A stretch of 64,000 nt of DNA from Dietzia sp. JS16-p6b (GCF_003052165.1 NZ_CP024869.1:2390001-2454000), one strand, 5' to 3'. Positions 52,414 to 61,478 are shown, numbered from the stretch's first letter. Program-made: numbers and translations. Notes: generated from the letters alone by a model not told the origin.

Positions 52414-54060
52414 ATGACCACAGTCTCGACCGCCGGTCGCCGTCGTTCCCTGGGCCTGATCGGCGTGGGCACGGCCCTCGCGCTGCTCGGGTCGGCGTGT
52501 GGGACGCCGTTGGCGACACCCGATCCGGACGCGAGTCCGGCCGCGTACTCGGCGCTCGAGGTCGGCGAGGACCGGATCGACTACGCGGTCGGCAAGGTCA
52601 CCGACATCGTCGAGGAGGAACTGGAGGCCTCAGGGATCCCGGGCGCGGCCGTCGCGGTGGTGCACGGCGGCGAGGTGGTCCTCGCGGAGGGCTTCGGCGT
52701 CCGTGACACCAGCACCGGCGCCGAGGTGGACGCGGGGACAGTCTTCCCACTGGCCTCGATCTCCAAGTCGGTCAGCGCGACAGTGGTGGCCGCGGAGAGC
52801 GGGAACGGCGAGGTCGACTGGTCCACCCCGGTGAGCGAGTACCTACCGTGGTTCGAACTCTCCGATGCCCAGCTGTCCCCGCTCGTCACCGTGGGCGACG
52901 TCTTCGCGCACCGCTCGGGCCTGCCCGAGCACGCGGGGGACGATCTCGAGGACCTGGGGTATGACCGGCCCGCGGTCCTGCACGGTCTGCGGCACCTTCC
53001 GCTCACGCCGTTCCGGGCCTCGTACGCGTACACGAACTTCGGGCTGACGGCCGGTGCGGAAGCCGTGGCGGTCGCCGCGGGGACGCCCTGGGACGAGTTG
53101 AGCCGCGAGCGAATCTTCGAGCCCCTCGGGATGAGCGAGACCTCCTACTCGCACGTCGAGCTGCTCGAGCGGGACAACCGGGCCGTCGGCCACGTCAGGA
53201 ACGACACGGGCGCGGGTACCGGCGACTGGGTGCCCGCCGATCCCCAACGCGATCCCGACGCGCAGGCCCCGGCGGGGGGACTGAGTTCGTCGGTGACCGA
53301 CATGGCCGCGTGGATGGCCATGGTGCTGCACGACGGCAAAGGACCCGACGGCACCCAGGTGGTCCCCGCCGAGGCGCTGCGCGAGGCCCTCACCCCACAG
53401 ATCGTGTCCGCGCCCCCACAGGCCGCAGCCGACCGCCCCGGCTCCTACGGGTACGGCTTCAACATCGGCACCAGCTCGTCAGGGCGGGTCCAGTGGAGCC
53501 ATTCCGGGGCCTTCGCGCTCGGCGCGGGCACCGCGATGCTCATGCTGCCCTCGCTGGACCTCGGGATCATCACCGTGACCAACGCCTCGCCCACCGGGGT
53601 GGCGGAGACGATCAACGCCCGGTTTGCCGACTACGCCCAGTACGGCGACCCCACGCTGGACTGGCGCGAACTGTTCGGACAGGCGTTCGCCCCAGTGCTC
53701 GATCCCGTGGGAGACCTGGTGGACGCGCGGCGACCCGCCGCCCCGGCGCCGGCACCGGACCCGGCCGAGCTCGTCGGCACTTACGACAACGACTACTTCG
53801 GGACTCTGGAGGTCCGCGAATCGGAGGACGGGCTGGAGATGATCGTGGGCCGGGTGGCCGTCGCGTGGCCGCTCGAGCCCTGGGACGGCGAGACGTTCGC
53901 CGTCGAACCACGGAGCGAGAACTGGCCGCCGGGGTCGCGGGGCTCGGTGACGTTCGACGACGACGAGGTCACGGTCGAGCTCCTGGACGGCAACAGACTC
54001 GGGACCTTCACCCGAGCTCCTGCCGGAGAGGACCCCGCCGAGGGCGATCCCGGCGACTGA
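52414..54060 (+). CDS. lipoprotein beta-lactamase-family serine hydrolase
   Basis: A 548-residue exported protein. The lipobox LLGSAC (Cys29) marks it as a lipoprotein. The serine hydrolase domain (about 50-400) has SISK (the S-x2-K nucleophile), YTN and HSG motifs, typical of class C beta-lactamase/esterase relatives. A C-terminal beta domain (about 430-535; ELVGTYDNDYFGTLEV) follows. Such proteins act as esterases or D-amino-acid peptidases; beta-lactam resistance is not implied. Its 3' end overlaps the convergent AI-2E gene by 53 bp. Confidence 0.86.
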   Translation: MTTVSTAGRRRSLGLIGVGTALALLGSACGTPLATPDPDASPAAYSALEVGEDRIDYAVGKVTDIVEEELEASGIPGAAVAVVHGGEVVLAEGFGVRDTSTGAEVDAGTVFPLASISKSVSATVVAAESGNGEVDWSTPVSEYLPWFELSDAQLSPLVTVGDVFAHRSGLPEHAGDDLEDLGYDRPAVLHGLRHLPLTPFRASYAYTNFGLTAGAEAVAVAAGTPWDELSRERIFEPLGMSETSYSHVELLERDNRAVGHVRNDTGAGTGDWVPADPQRDPDAQAPAGGLSSSVTDMAAWMAMVLHDGKGPDGTQVVPAEALREALTPQIVSAPPQAAADRPGSYGYGFNIGTSSSGRVQWSHSGAFALGAGTAMLMLPSLDLGIITVTNASPTGVAETINARFADYAQYGDPTLDWRELFGQAFAPVLDPVGDLVDARRPAAPAPAPDPAELVGTYDNDYFGTLEVRESEDGLEMIVGRVAVAWPLEPWDGETFAVEPRSENWPPGSRGSVTFDDDEVTVELLDGNRLGTFTRAPAGEDPAEGDPGD

Positions 54061-55183
54061 CGCGCCGTCTGTCGCGTCTGGCGTCGGCGTCGGGGGTGGT
54101 CAGGAACGTCGAGAGCCACCTCATCCGCGGATCGGCGTCCACCAGGAAGGCCTTGACCACGAGCGTCAACGGCACCGCCAGGATCGCGCCCAACGCGCCG
54201 GCCACCGAGGTCCAGAACACCAGCGAGAGAAACGTCACGGTGGGGGTGAGTCCCACGGCGTCGCCGGTGAACTTGGGCTGGATGAAGCTCTGGATCACCA
54301 GGTTGACCACGCAGTAGATCACCACCACCCAGATGGCGTCGACCGGTCCCCCGGTCAGCAGTGCGAACAGCGCGGGCGGCACGAGGCCCAGCACGAAGCC
54401 GATGTTGGGGATGTAGTTGGTGACGAAGGCCAGCACGCCCCACACCACCGCGAGCGGCACGCCGATGATCATCAGAGCCACCGTGTCGATGATCGCGACG
54501 AGGAGACCGAAGATCGTCGAGACGATCCAGTACGACTTCACGCCGTCGGTGAAGGAGCTGAGCGCGTCGGCCAGCCGGGGCCGCTGACGGACGATCACGG
54601 CTCGACGGCGGGTGACGCCCGGGACGTCGAACACCAGGAAGGTCAGCGCGATCACCAGGACGGTGAGCTGGCCCCCCGCCGAGGACACCTGCCCCGCCAC
54701 GTTCTGGACCGTCCCGATGATCGTGCCGGGGTCCACGCCCGCCAGGCTCGACGAGACCTGATCCTGGCTGACCCCGAACCGGCCGAGGAACTCGATGGTC
54801 TGACCGTAGAGCTCGACGAACCTGTCCTGATACTGCGGGATCTCCTCGGCGGCGATCCACAGCGCCCACACGAGCATCCCCACCAGCGCGGCCAGCAGCA
54901 GGTAGAGCACGAGCAGGACGATGATCATCCCACCCCACCGCGGCAGGCCGGCCCGCTCCAGGCGCCGCTGCAGCGGCTGGGCGGCGATCACCAGGTTGAG
55001 GGCGAGGAAGGCCGGCATGACCATGGCCGCGTGCTGGGAGATCCCCCAGACCACCGCGAACGCCGCGGCCAGCGACACCACCGTGACGCCGGCGATTCCC
55101 CACCCCCTGGGCTCCTCGTGCGGGGCGGGCACCTCGGTTTCGCGCACGCCGGGTTCGCGAACGCCATCGCCGGTGGTCGTCAT
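54008..55183 (-). CDS. AI-2E family membrane transporter
   Basis: A 391-residue protein with about eight membrane helices of the AI-2E/PerM family. Conserved parts are the FVTNYIPNIGFVLGLVPPALFALL segment and FIQPKFTGDAVGLTPTVTFLSLVFW near the C-terminus. A basic tail (RRDRRRVSRRDRPRRG) follows. Members transport various small molecules or ions; autoinducer export is not shown for actinobacterial members. The last 53 bp overlap the convergent lipoprotein gene. Confidence 0.88.
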   Translation of the reverse strand: MTTTGDGVREPGVRETEVPAPHEEPRGWGIAGVTVVSLAAAFAVVWGISQHAAMVMPAFLALNLVIAAQPLQRRLERAGLPRWGGMIIVLLVLYLLLAALVGMLVWALWIAAEEIPQYQDRFVELYGQTIEFLGRFGVSQDQVSSSLAGVDPGTIIGTVQNVAGQVSSAGGQLTVLVIALTFLVFDVPGVTRRRAVIVRQRPRLADALSSFTDGVKSYWIVSTIFGLLVAIIDTVALMIIGVPLAVVWGVLAFVTNYIPNIGFVLGLVPPALFALLTGGPVDAIWVVVIYCVVNLVIQSFIQPKFTGDAVGLTPTVTFLSLVFWTSVAGALGAILAVPLTLVVKAFLVDADPRMRWLSTFLTTPDADARRDRRRVSRRDRPRRGPLRQELG

Positions 55184-55237
55184 GGCCCCTCCTCGACCCG
55201 CGCCCAGCGCGCAGGACGCGGATCAGAGTAGCCCCTG

Positions 55238-56281
55238 TCAGCCCCCGTTCAGCGCCGAACGGATGGCGTGGACGTCGACGTCGTCGAGGTCGGCCGGATC
55301 CCACGTGGGATCGCGGTCCTTGTCGATCACCACGGCCCGCACTCCCTCGACGAAGTCCGGACGGGCGGTGATCCATCCGCCCAGCGCCAGCTCGTTGTCG
55401 AGGCATTCGCGGAGATCGCCCGCGGCGGCCCCGGCGCGGAGCAGCTCGATGGTGGCGATGACGGAGGTCGGGCAGTGGGACCGCAGCATCCCGAGGGTCG
55501 CGGTGGCCCACTCGTCCTGGGGGCCGGACTCCAGGGCGTCGACCATCTCCTGCGCGGTGCCGCGGCCGAAGACGTCCTCGATCCGGTCGATGTGCTGCTC
55601 GACCGCGGACTCCCCCGCCGCCGCGCGCTCGAGGCCGTGTCGCTCGAGGGCGGCGTCGAGGCCGTCGGATCCGATGGCGGTGACGAAGGTGTCCCGGTCG
55701 GCGTCGTCGATCAGATGGGTGGCCAGACCCGTGTAGAGGGCGTCCGCGGAGTTCATCCGGACCCCGGTGGTGCCGAGGTAGATCCCCACCGCCAGGCCGC
55801 GGGTCCCGCCGCCGCACAGTCGGGGCAGGAAGTGGCTGGCGCCGACGTCGGGGATGAACCCGATCGCCGTCTCGGGCATCGCCATCATGACCGTGGTGGT
55901 GACCACCCGGTGCGAACCGTTGATGGAGATCCCGAGGCCGCCGCCCATCGCGACGCCGTGGATCACCGCGACCGTGGGCACCCGGTGGGTGTGGTACGCG
56001 AGGTCCATCGCGTACTCCTCGGAGAAGAACTCCCGGTTGGTCTGGTGCTCCCCGGCGGCCGCGGCGTCGCGCAGGGCGCGGATGTCGCCGCCCGCGCAGA
56101 ACGCCTTCTCCGAGGTACTCGTGGTGACGACGGCCTCCACGCCCGAGTCCTGCGAGGCGGCGTCCAGTGCGGAGTGCAGGGCCCGGCACATGGGTAGGTC
56201 GAGGGAGTTCAGGGCCTTGGGGCGGTCCAGGACGATGTGCTGCATCCGGCCTTCTCGCCGGGTGGTGACGAATTCGCTCAT
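55238..56281 (-). CDS. 3-hydroxyisobutyryl-CoA hydrolase-like (enoyl-CoA hydratase family)
   Basis: A 347-residue crotonase-fold enzyme. Oxyanion-hole motifs are AFCAGGDIRAL and HGVAMGGGLGIS; catalytic Glu residues are in PETAIGFIPDVGASHFL. The length (about 350) and the C-terminal extension (ELALGGWITARPDFVEGVRAVVIDKDRDPTW) fit 3-hydroxyisobutyryl-CoA hydrolases of valine breakdown better than 260-residue enoyl hydratases. Monocistronic; a 12-bp palindrome lies 44 bp upstream. Confidence 0.88.
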   Translation of the reverse strand: MSEFVTTRREGRMQHIVLDRPKALNSLDLPMCRALHSALDAASQDSGVEAVVTTSTSEKAFCAGGDIRALRDAAAAGEHQTNREFFSEEYAMDLAYHTHRVPTVAVIHGVAMGGGLGISINGSHRVVTTTVMMAMPETAIGFIPDVGASHFLPRLCGGGTRGLAVGIYLGTTGVRMNSADALYTGLATHLIDDADRDTFVTAIGSDGLDAALERHGLERAAAGESAVEQHIDRIEDVFGRGTAQEMVDALESGPQDEWATATLGMLRSHCPTSVIATIELLRAGAAAGDLRECLDNELALGGWITARPDFVEGVRAVVIDKDRDPTWDPADLDDVDVHAIRSALNGG

Positions 56282-56324
56282 GCCCCCAGTGTGTCAGGCC
56301 GGTCACCCGCCGTCGCCGAGATAC

Positions 56325-56336
56325 TAGGAATTCCTA
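56325..56336. promoter_or_regulatory. 12-bp palindrome upstream of the hydrolase gene
   Basis: TAGGAATTCCTA, perfect and AT-rich in GC-rich surroundings, between the hydrolase start and the ppk2 stop. It may be a regulator site or a promoter element. Function not assignable. Confidence 0.35.
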
Positions 56337-56358
56337 CCTAGATCGCCCCCGCCTCACC

Positions 56359-57258
56359 TCAGAGCAATTCCGACGCGACATCCGGGACGTACTTGAACTC
56401 CTCGCGTGGCGGCCGCTCGTAGTTGGCCCCCTCGGGTCGCTCCGGGATCTCGAAGGTCGGCGGCTCCAGCTTCTCCCACGGGACGGTGGAGAGCAGGTGG
56501 GAGATCACGTTGATCCGCGACCTCTTCTTGTCCTCGGACTCCACCGTGTACCAGGGCGCCTCCGGGATGTCGGTGTGGATGAACATCTCATCCTTGGCGC
56601 GGCTGTAGGCCTCCCACCGGTTGATCGACTCCAGGTCCATCGGCGAGAGCTTCCACCGGCGCATGGGATCGTCGTGCCGGGAGCGGAACCGGCGCTCCTG
56701 CTCCTCGTCGGACACGGAGAACCAGTACTTGCGCAGCATGATCCCGTCCTCCACGAGCAGGCGCTCGAAGATCGGCGCCTGGTGCAGGAAGCGGCGGTAC
56801 TCGTCGGTCGTACAGAACCCCATCACGCGCTCCACGCCGGCCCGGTTGTACCAGGAGCGGTCGAAGATCACGATCTCACCGGCTGCCGGCAGATGCTCGA
56901 CGTAGCGCTGGAAGTACCACTGCGTCTTGTGCACCTCGGTCGGCGCGGGCAGTGCGACCACGCGGGCGTACCGGGGGTTGAGGTACTGGGTGATCCGCTT
57001 GATCGCCGACCCCTTTCCTGCGGCGTCGCGACCCTCGAACACCACCACGAGCCGGTTCCCCGTCTCCTTGAGCCAGGCCTGCATCTCCACGAGCTCGGCC
57101 TGCAACCGCTCCAGTTCGGCCTCGTAGGCCTTCTTGGGCAGCTTCTCGAGCCCGCTGGGCAGCAGGTCCTTCGTGCCCGCCTTCGTGCCCGCCGCGTCCG
57201 AGGAGGCCTTGGGGCGCGCCTTCTTGGCGCCCTTCTTGCCCTGCTTGTCGCCACTCAT
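56359..57258 (-). CDS. ppk2: polyphosphate kinase 2 (PPK2)
   Basis: A 299-residue PPK2. A Lys/Ala-rich disordered N-terminus (1-30) precedes the kinase: Walker A VFEGRDAAGKGSAIKRI (about 72-88), Walker B EIVIFDRSWYNRAGVERVM and the lid FRSRHDDPMRRWKLSPMD. The enzyme transfers phosphate between polyphosphate and nucleotides, normally favouring NTP formation from NDP. The single-domain layout suggests class I. Confidence 0.93.
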   Translation of the reverse strand: MSGDKQGKKGAKKARPKASSDAAGTKAGTKDLLPSGLEKLPKKAYEAELERLQAELVEMQAWLKETGNRLVVVFEGRDAAGKGSAIKRITQYLNPRYARVVALPAPTEVHKTQWYFQRYVEHLPAAGEIVIFDRSWYNRAGVERVMGFCTTDEYRRFLHQAPIFERLLVEDGIMLRKYWFSVSDEEQERRFRSRHDDPMRRWKLSPMDLESINRWEAYSRAKDEMFIHTDIPEAPWYTVESEDKKRSRINVISHLLSTVPWEKLEPPTFEIPERPEGANYERPPREEFKYVPDVASELL

Positions 57259-57307
57259 CCCACCGATACTACGGCCGCGCAGGCGGCTCCGGGCCCGGAG
57301 GAACGTC

Positions 57308-57337
57308 TTGACAGTAGTCCAGACGACTGTCTAGCTT
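57308..57337 (+). promoter_or_regulatory. promoter with overlapping palindrome for the cholesterol-oxidase-like gene
   Basis: A consensus -35 (TTGACA, 57308-57313) and a -10-like TAGCTT (57332-57337) are separated by 18 bp. The spacer is filled by an imperfect inverted repeat (57310-57331) with outer arms GACAGT/ACTGTC and inner GTC/GAC pairs. A repressor bound there would block the polymerase. The TetR gene downstream of the oxidase is the obvious candidate. Confidence 0.65.
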
Positions 57338-57391
57338 CGGGCGAGGGTGACGCTCGTCACCGCACCGACACGATCCTGACGGTTAGGCGAC

Positions 57392-59005
57392 ATGACGACT
57401 CTCACCCGCCGGGGGTTCCTCGGCTCACTCGCCGCCGCCGGGGTCGCGGCACTCGCGTCCGACCCCCTCGCCGCCGGCCAGGGGACCGACCCCGCGAGCC
57501 CCGCACCCGCAGGCCCCGGACGAATCCCCCACGAGGTGCAGGACCACCGGGTCCTCGTGGTGGGCAGCGGGTTCGGCGGCGGCGTCGCGGCGCTCCGGCT
57601 CGCCCAGGCGGGCGTCCCCGTCGTCGTCATGGAACGAGGACGCCGCTGGCCCACCGGCCCCAACTCGACCACCTACCCCAGCGTCAGCGCACCCGACGAG
57701 CGCATCCTGTGGTTCCGCTCCGCACCCGAGGTCTTCGGCCGACCCGTGGACCTGCCGCGCTACACCGGGCTGCTCGACGCCTCCGTGGGCGAGAACATGA
57801 CCTCCGTGTGCGCCACCGGCGTCGGAGGCGGGTCCCTCATCTACCAGGGCATGTCACTCCAGCCCAGCGAGGAGTTGTTCCAGACCTGGTTCCCGGGCGC
57901 GATCGACTGGCGCGAGATGGAGCAGGAGTACTTTCCCCGCGTCTCCCGGATGCTCCGCCTGGCCGAGGCCCCGGACGAACTCGTCAACTCCGCCCAGTAC
58001 ACGGCCCCCCGCGTTTTCGCCCAGAGGGTGCGGGCCGCCGGTCTGCCACTGCGCAAGATCCCCATGCCCATCGACTGGGACTACGCACTGGCCGAGCTGC
58101 GCGGCGAGATGCGGCCCTCCTACACCGACAGCTCGGGCGCGCTCGGCGTCAACAACGGCGGCAAACACACCGTCGACGTGACCTACCTCGCCGACGCCGA
58201 GGCCACGGGACTCGTCGAGGTCCGACCGCTCCACGACGTCCGTGCCATGCGGCGGCTGCCCGACGGACGCTGGGAGCTCGACGTCGAGGTCCTCAACACC
58301 GCCGGACGCCTCCTCAAGACGCTGGCCATGCGCGCACCCGCGGTCATGTTGGGTGCCGGATCGGTGGGCACCTCCACGCTGCTCACCCGAGCCTCCGCCA
58401 CCGGCACCATCACGGACCTCCCCGACGCCGTCGGCAGCGGCTGGGGCACCAACGCCGACCGGATCTACACCTGGACCGACCCCACCGCAGGATTCGGCGC
58501 CGTCCAGGGCGGGCCTGTGGTCTACGGGAGCCTCAACTGGTCGGACCCCACCACCGCCCACACCCTCATCCAGGCGTCGATCCCCGCATTCGGTGCGGAT
58601 CTGCACACCACGATGATGGTCGGGTACGGCGTGAGCGCCGACCGTGGCCGGATCGTCTACGACGCAGCGCAGGACCGCGGCGTCATCCGATGGCCCGCCG
58701 CCGGTGACGCGGGGATCCTGCGCGGTCACATCGAACCCACCGCGCGCGCCATCGTCGGCCCGACCGGCCACCTCACCGACACCAACGACATCGTCAACTC
58801 CACCTGGCACCCGCTCGGCGGCGCGGCCATGGAGCAGGTCTGCGACCTCGACGGGCGGGTCCTGGGCCAGCGGGGCCTGTACGTCGTCGACGGGGCCCTC
58901 ATCCCGGGCACCACCGCCGCCTGCAACCCGTCACTGACCATCGCGGCGATCGCCGAGCGAGCCCTCGACCGGATCGTCCGCCACGATGTGGGCGCGATCA
59001 TCTGA
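57392..59005 (+). CDS. Tat-exported cholesterol-oxidase-like GMC flavoprotein
   Basis: A 537-residue FAD oxidoreductase. A Tat signal (TRRGFLGSLAAAGVAAL, residues 5-21) shows export of the folded protein. The FAD motif VLVVGSGFGGGVAALRLAQAGV (about 54-75), CATGVGGGSLIYQGM and the C-terminal WHPLGGAAM (catalytic His) and NPSLTIAAIAERALD (catalytic Asn) match type I cholesterol oxidases. Oxidation of a 3-beta-hydroxysteroid is thus the best guess, though related GMC oxidases use other alcohols. A strong promoter with a palindrome precedes it and a TetR gene follows. Confidence 0.87.
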   Translation: MTTLTRRGFLGSLAAAGVAALASDPLAAGQGTDPASPAPAGPGRIPHEVQDHRVLVVGSGFGGGVAALRLAQAGVPVVVMERGRRWPTGPNSTTYPSVSAPDERILWFRSAPEVFGRPVDLPRYTGLLDASVGENMTSVCATGVGGGSLIYQGMSLQPSEELFQTWFPGAIDWREMEQEYFPRVSRMLRLAEAPDELVNSAQYTAPRVFAQRVRAAGLPLRKIPMPIDWDYALAELRGEMRPSYTDSSGALGVNNGGKHTVDVTYLADAEATGLVEVRPLHDVRAMRRLPDGRWELDVEVLNTAGRLLKTLAMRAPAVMLGAGSVGTSTLLTRASATGTITDLPDAVGSGWGTNADRIYTWTDPTAGFGAVQGGPVVYGSLNWSDPTTAHTLIQASIPAFGADLHTTMMVGYGVSADRGRIVYDAAQDRGVIRWPAAGDAGILRGHIEPTARAIVGPTGHLTDTNDIVNSTWHPLGGAAMEQVCDLDGRVLGQRGLYVVDGALIPGTTAACNPSLTIAAIAERALDRIVRHDVGAII

Positions 59006-59115
59006 GGCGGGAGCGGGCGAAGCCGTCCGAGCCGGGAGCGGGCGAGGCCGTCCGGACGGATGTGCACACCGTCATCAGCGTCGAATGCCCGGGACCGGTG
59101 GCGGCGACCGGGATA

Positions 59116-59676
59116 ATGGGCGGTGTGAGGTCTCGCGAGAACATCCTCGACGCCACCCGCCGCGTCATCGGCGAGGTGGGCTTCGAGGGCGTCAACATCG
59201 CGGTGGTGGCCAAGCGAGCCGGGGTGAGTCGACAGACCGTGTACTCGATCTTCGGTACCCGTGAGGAACTCGTCAGCGAGGCGATAACCCATCAACTCAG
59301 CGCACTCCTCGGTACCTACGAGTCGCTCATCGACTCGGCGGACTCGCTGCTCGAACTCCTGGTGGAGATGGTGGTCGTGTCCCGGCAGAGGATCCTCGGC
59401 GACCCCCTCCTCCGCGCGCTGACGCTCTCCGGCGAGGGCAATCCGATCCACCATCCCGGAGCCATCGACAGATCCCTCGGCTACACCGCTCAACTGTTGA
59501 GACCGGCGGTCGAGCGCTTCCCCGAGTACGCCGACCGCATCGACTTCCTCGCCGACGTCGGAGTCCACATCGGCTGGTCGGTGATCGTGCTCGACCCCCC
59601 CGACTCCCGCTCCGACGCCGAACTGCGGTCCTTCCTCACCGCCTGGCTGGCGCCGCTGTTCACATCGGCGTCGTGA
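59116..59676 (+). CDS. TetR-family transcriptional regulator
   Basis: A 186-residue TetR regulator. The HTH (about 5-52) reads RENILDATRRVIGEVGFEGVNIAVVAKRAGVSRQTVYSIFGTREELV; the rest is a helical effector domain. The start at ATG 59116 puts the HTH at the usual position; GTG 59125 is the alternative. It lies 110 bp after the oxidase gene on the same strand and overlaps the HAD gene by 4 nt. It probably controls the palindromic promoter upstream of the oxidase. Confidence 0.85.
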   Translation: MGGVRSRENILDATRRVIGEVGFEGVNIAVVAKRAGVSRQTVYSIFGTREELVSEAITHQLSALLGTYESLIDSADSLLELLVEMVVVSRQRILGDPLLRALTLSGEGNPIHHPGAIDRSLGYTAQLLRPAVERFPEYADRIDFLADVGVHIGWSVIVLDPPDSRSDAELRSFLTAWLAPLFTSAS

Positions 59677-60545
59677 GCACCCGGCTGGTCCTGTGGGATC
59701 TCGACCTCACGTTGCTCGACCCCGCCGGGTTCGGTTCCCGGATGATCGGGCCCGCTCTCGCAGAGATGGTGGGCGGGGAACCGATCATGGACACCTCCTT
59801 CGCCGGGCGGACGGACCGCGCGATCTGTACCGACCTGCTCGCGAGAAACGGGATCGAGCCGCGCGAAGGACACGTCACCCGCCTCCTCCGCGCGGTCGCC
59901 GAGAGGTGCGAGACCCACGGTCATGATCTGCTCGACTCCGGCGGCGGGCCTCTGCCGGGCGCGCACGAGGCGGTGGGCGCCCTCGCCTCCGTGGCCGGGG
60001 TGCACCAGGGGATCGTCACCGGCAACATGCGGCGGACGGCGCTGCTCAAGCTCCGGTTGTGCGGTTTCGACGGCCTGCCGGATCCTCGGCTGGGCGCGTT
60101 CGGTGATCACCACGCCGACCGCGCCGACCTCGTGCGCGGGGCGATCGCCACGGCCCGCACCCTCGGGCTCGACGTCTCCGCCGGTACCACCGTGGTCATC
60201 GGGGACCACGTGCACGACGTGCGCGGGGCACTCGATGCGGGGGCACACTGCGTCGCGGTAGCCACCGGCCGGGTCAGCGCTGACGAGTTGCGCGCGGCCG
60301 GAGCCCACGCCGTCCTGCCCGACCTCACCGACGTGGAGTCCCTACTCGAGGCGATCTCCGCCCTGACGCCCTCGGCGGTCCCCTGCCCCACCGCGCCTGA
60401 GACCTCCACCGCGGTTCGGCCGTCACAGCCGCTCGGGCCCCGCAGCACCTCGGGCCCCCGCAGCACCTCGGGTCCCGCAGCACCCCGGGACCCCGCAGCA
60501 CCCCGGGACCCCGCAGCACCCGGTGAATGGTCGTGTCCGTTGTGA
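59673..60545 (+). CDS. HAD-family phosphatase
   Basis: A 290-residue haloacid-dehalogenase hydrolase. Motif I is LVLWDLDLTLLD (nucleophile Asp), motif II the Thr in GIVTGNM, motif III the Lys/Arg region of ALLKLRLCGFDG, and motif IV GDHVHDVRGA. This resembles phosphoglycolate-phosphatase-like members. The last 70 residues are a Pro/Ala/Ser-rich tail made by a tandem repeat (60433-60525). The GTG overlaps the tetR stop. Substrate unknown. Confidence 0.87.
   Translation: MSTRLVLWDLDLTLLDPAGFGSRMIGPALAEMVGGEPIMDTSFAGRTDRAICTDLLARNGIEPREGHVTRLLRAVAERCETHGHDLLDSGGGPLPGAHEAVGALASVAGVHQGIVTGNMRRTALLKLRLCGFDGLPDPRLGAFGDHHADRADLVRGAIATARTLGLDVSAGTTVVIGDHVHDVRGALDAGAHCVAVATGRVSADELRAAGAHAVLPDLTDVESLLEAISALTPSAVPCPTAPETSTAVRPSQPLGPRSTSGPRSTSGPAAPRDPAAPRDPAAPGEWSCPL
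60433..60525 (+). repeat. tandem repeat in the HAD gene 3' end
   Basis: Five units of 15-18 bp built on CCCGCAGCACC and CGGG/CGGGAC, encoding RSTSGP, RSTSGP, AAPRDP, AAPRDP and AAPG. The unit length is a multiple of three, so copy-number changes keep the frame. Confidence 0.8.
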
Positions 60546-61478
60546 TCAGATGGCGCCTCCGTCACAGTGGGCACGACCAACCTGTGAGGCGATGTGGTGG
60601 CGGCCGCGCTCGAGGGCCGCGCGGGCCTGGCGGAGCACCGCCCGAGGATTCCTGAGCATCGACCCGGTGACGCGGACCACCTGCCAGCCGAGTTCGGCGA
60701 GTTCGGCGTTGACCCGGGCGTCGTACTCCCACTGGTCCTTCCCTCGATGGACCTCGCCGTCATAGAAGACCGCGACCATCTCGGCCTCGTACGCGAGATC
60801 CGCGGTAGCGATTCTCGCTCCGTACTCGTTGCGGATCGCGACCTGTGGAGTCGGGTCAGGGAGGTCCGACCGGACGAGGAGTAGCCGAAGTCTGGTCTCC
60901 GGTGGCGAGTCCGCCCGCGGGTCGCACCAGTGCAGCAGGCCGCGCACCCTGCGCAGACCATGCAGTCCTCGCACGCTCTCCGCGAGTGCACTGACCTCGC
61001 TGACCGAAATGCGGGACCGATTGCACACGGCATCGATCTTCGCGATGGCGGCGTCGTCGTCGAACTCCCACCTCGCGACGTCGACCGCCGTCCGCGCCGC
61101 GGAGGTCACCCGGAGACCACCGATCGTCACCACGTGCCCGGCAGGCAGGGCACGCCGGAGTCGGCGCAACCGCACTCCGCGCGGAGCGGGCGCCGTACCG
61201 ACCGCGTAGACGTCGACGCCTCTCCCGACCGCCGCCGGCGCGTACCAGCGCTCACGGTGGAACAGTCCCGCCGCGAGACCGCCGATCACAGCTCCGGCGG
61301 GCGCCCACAATGCCGCGCCGCGAACCAGGCGATCAGGGGTGACGGGCTCCCCGGCGGCCAGGTACACGTCGGGGAACAACCGGCGATGTCCTGACCTCAG
61401 CTGATGGCCGGTCAGGCGGCCGGCCTGCACCGCGGCACTTCCGACGAACGGCTCAGCAGGATCGGCTAGAGGCACCAC
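60546..61478 (-). CDS. DUF559-type (restriction-endonuclease-like) protein
   Basis: A 310-residue protein of a type very common in actinobacteria. The N-terminal part has a AbiEi/DUF559-associated winged-helix-like region (GRLTGHQLRSGHRRLFPDVYLA and the LRRLRRALPAGHVVTIGGLRVTSAARTAVDVAR segment). The C-terminal part (about 200-290) is DUF559-like, with ADLAYEAEMVAVFYDGEVHRGKDQWEYDARVNAELAELGW as the PD-(D/E)xK-type core (Asp/Glu with a following basic residue). A nuclease or DNA-binding function is possible, but most such proteins are untested. It converges with the HAD gene with no spacer. Confidence 0.72.
   Translation of the reverse strand: MVPLADPAEPFVGSAAVQAGRLTGHQLRSGHRRLFPDVYLAAGEPVTPDRLVRGAALWAPAGAVIGGLAAGLFHRERWYAPAAVGRGVDVYAVGTAPAPRGVRLRRLRRALPAGHVVTIGGLRVTSAARTAVDVARWEFDDDAAIAKIDAVCNRSRISVSEVSALAESVRGLHGLRRVRGLLHWCDPRADSPPETRLRLLLVRSDLPDPTPQVAIRNEYGARIATADLAYEAEMVAVFYDGEVHRGKDQWEYDARVNAELAELGWQVVRVTGSMLRNPRAVLRQARAALERGRHHIASQVGRAHCDGGAI

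Noticed and set aside
60546-61478. Calling the DUF559-type protein a phage-defence nuclease or an AbiE toxin system
   Set aside because: There is no partner gene, and such proteins are very common in actinobacteria without shown defence activity.
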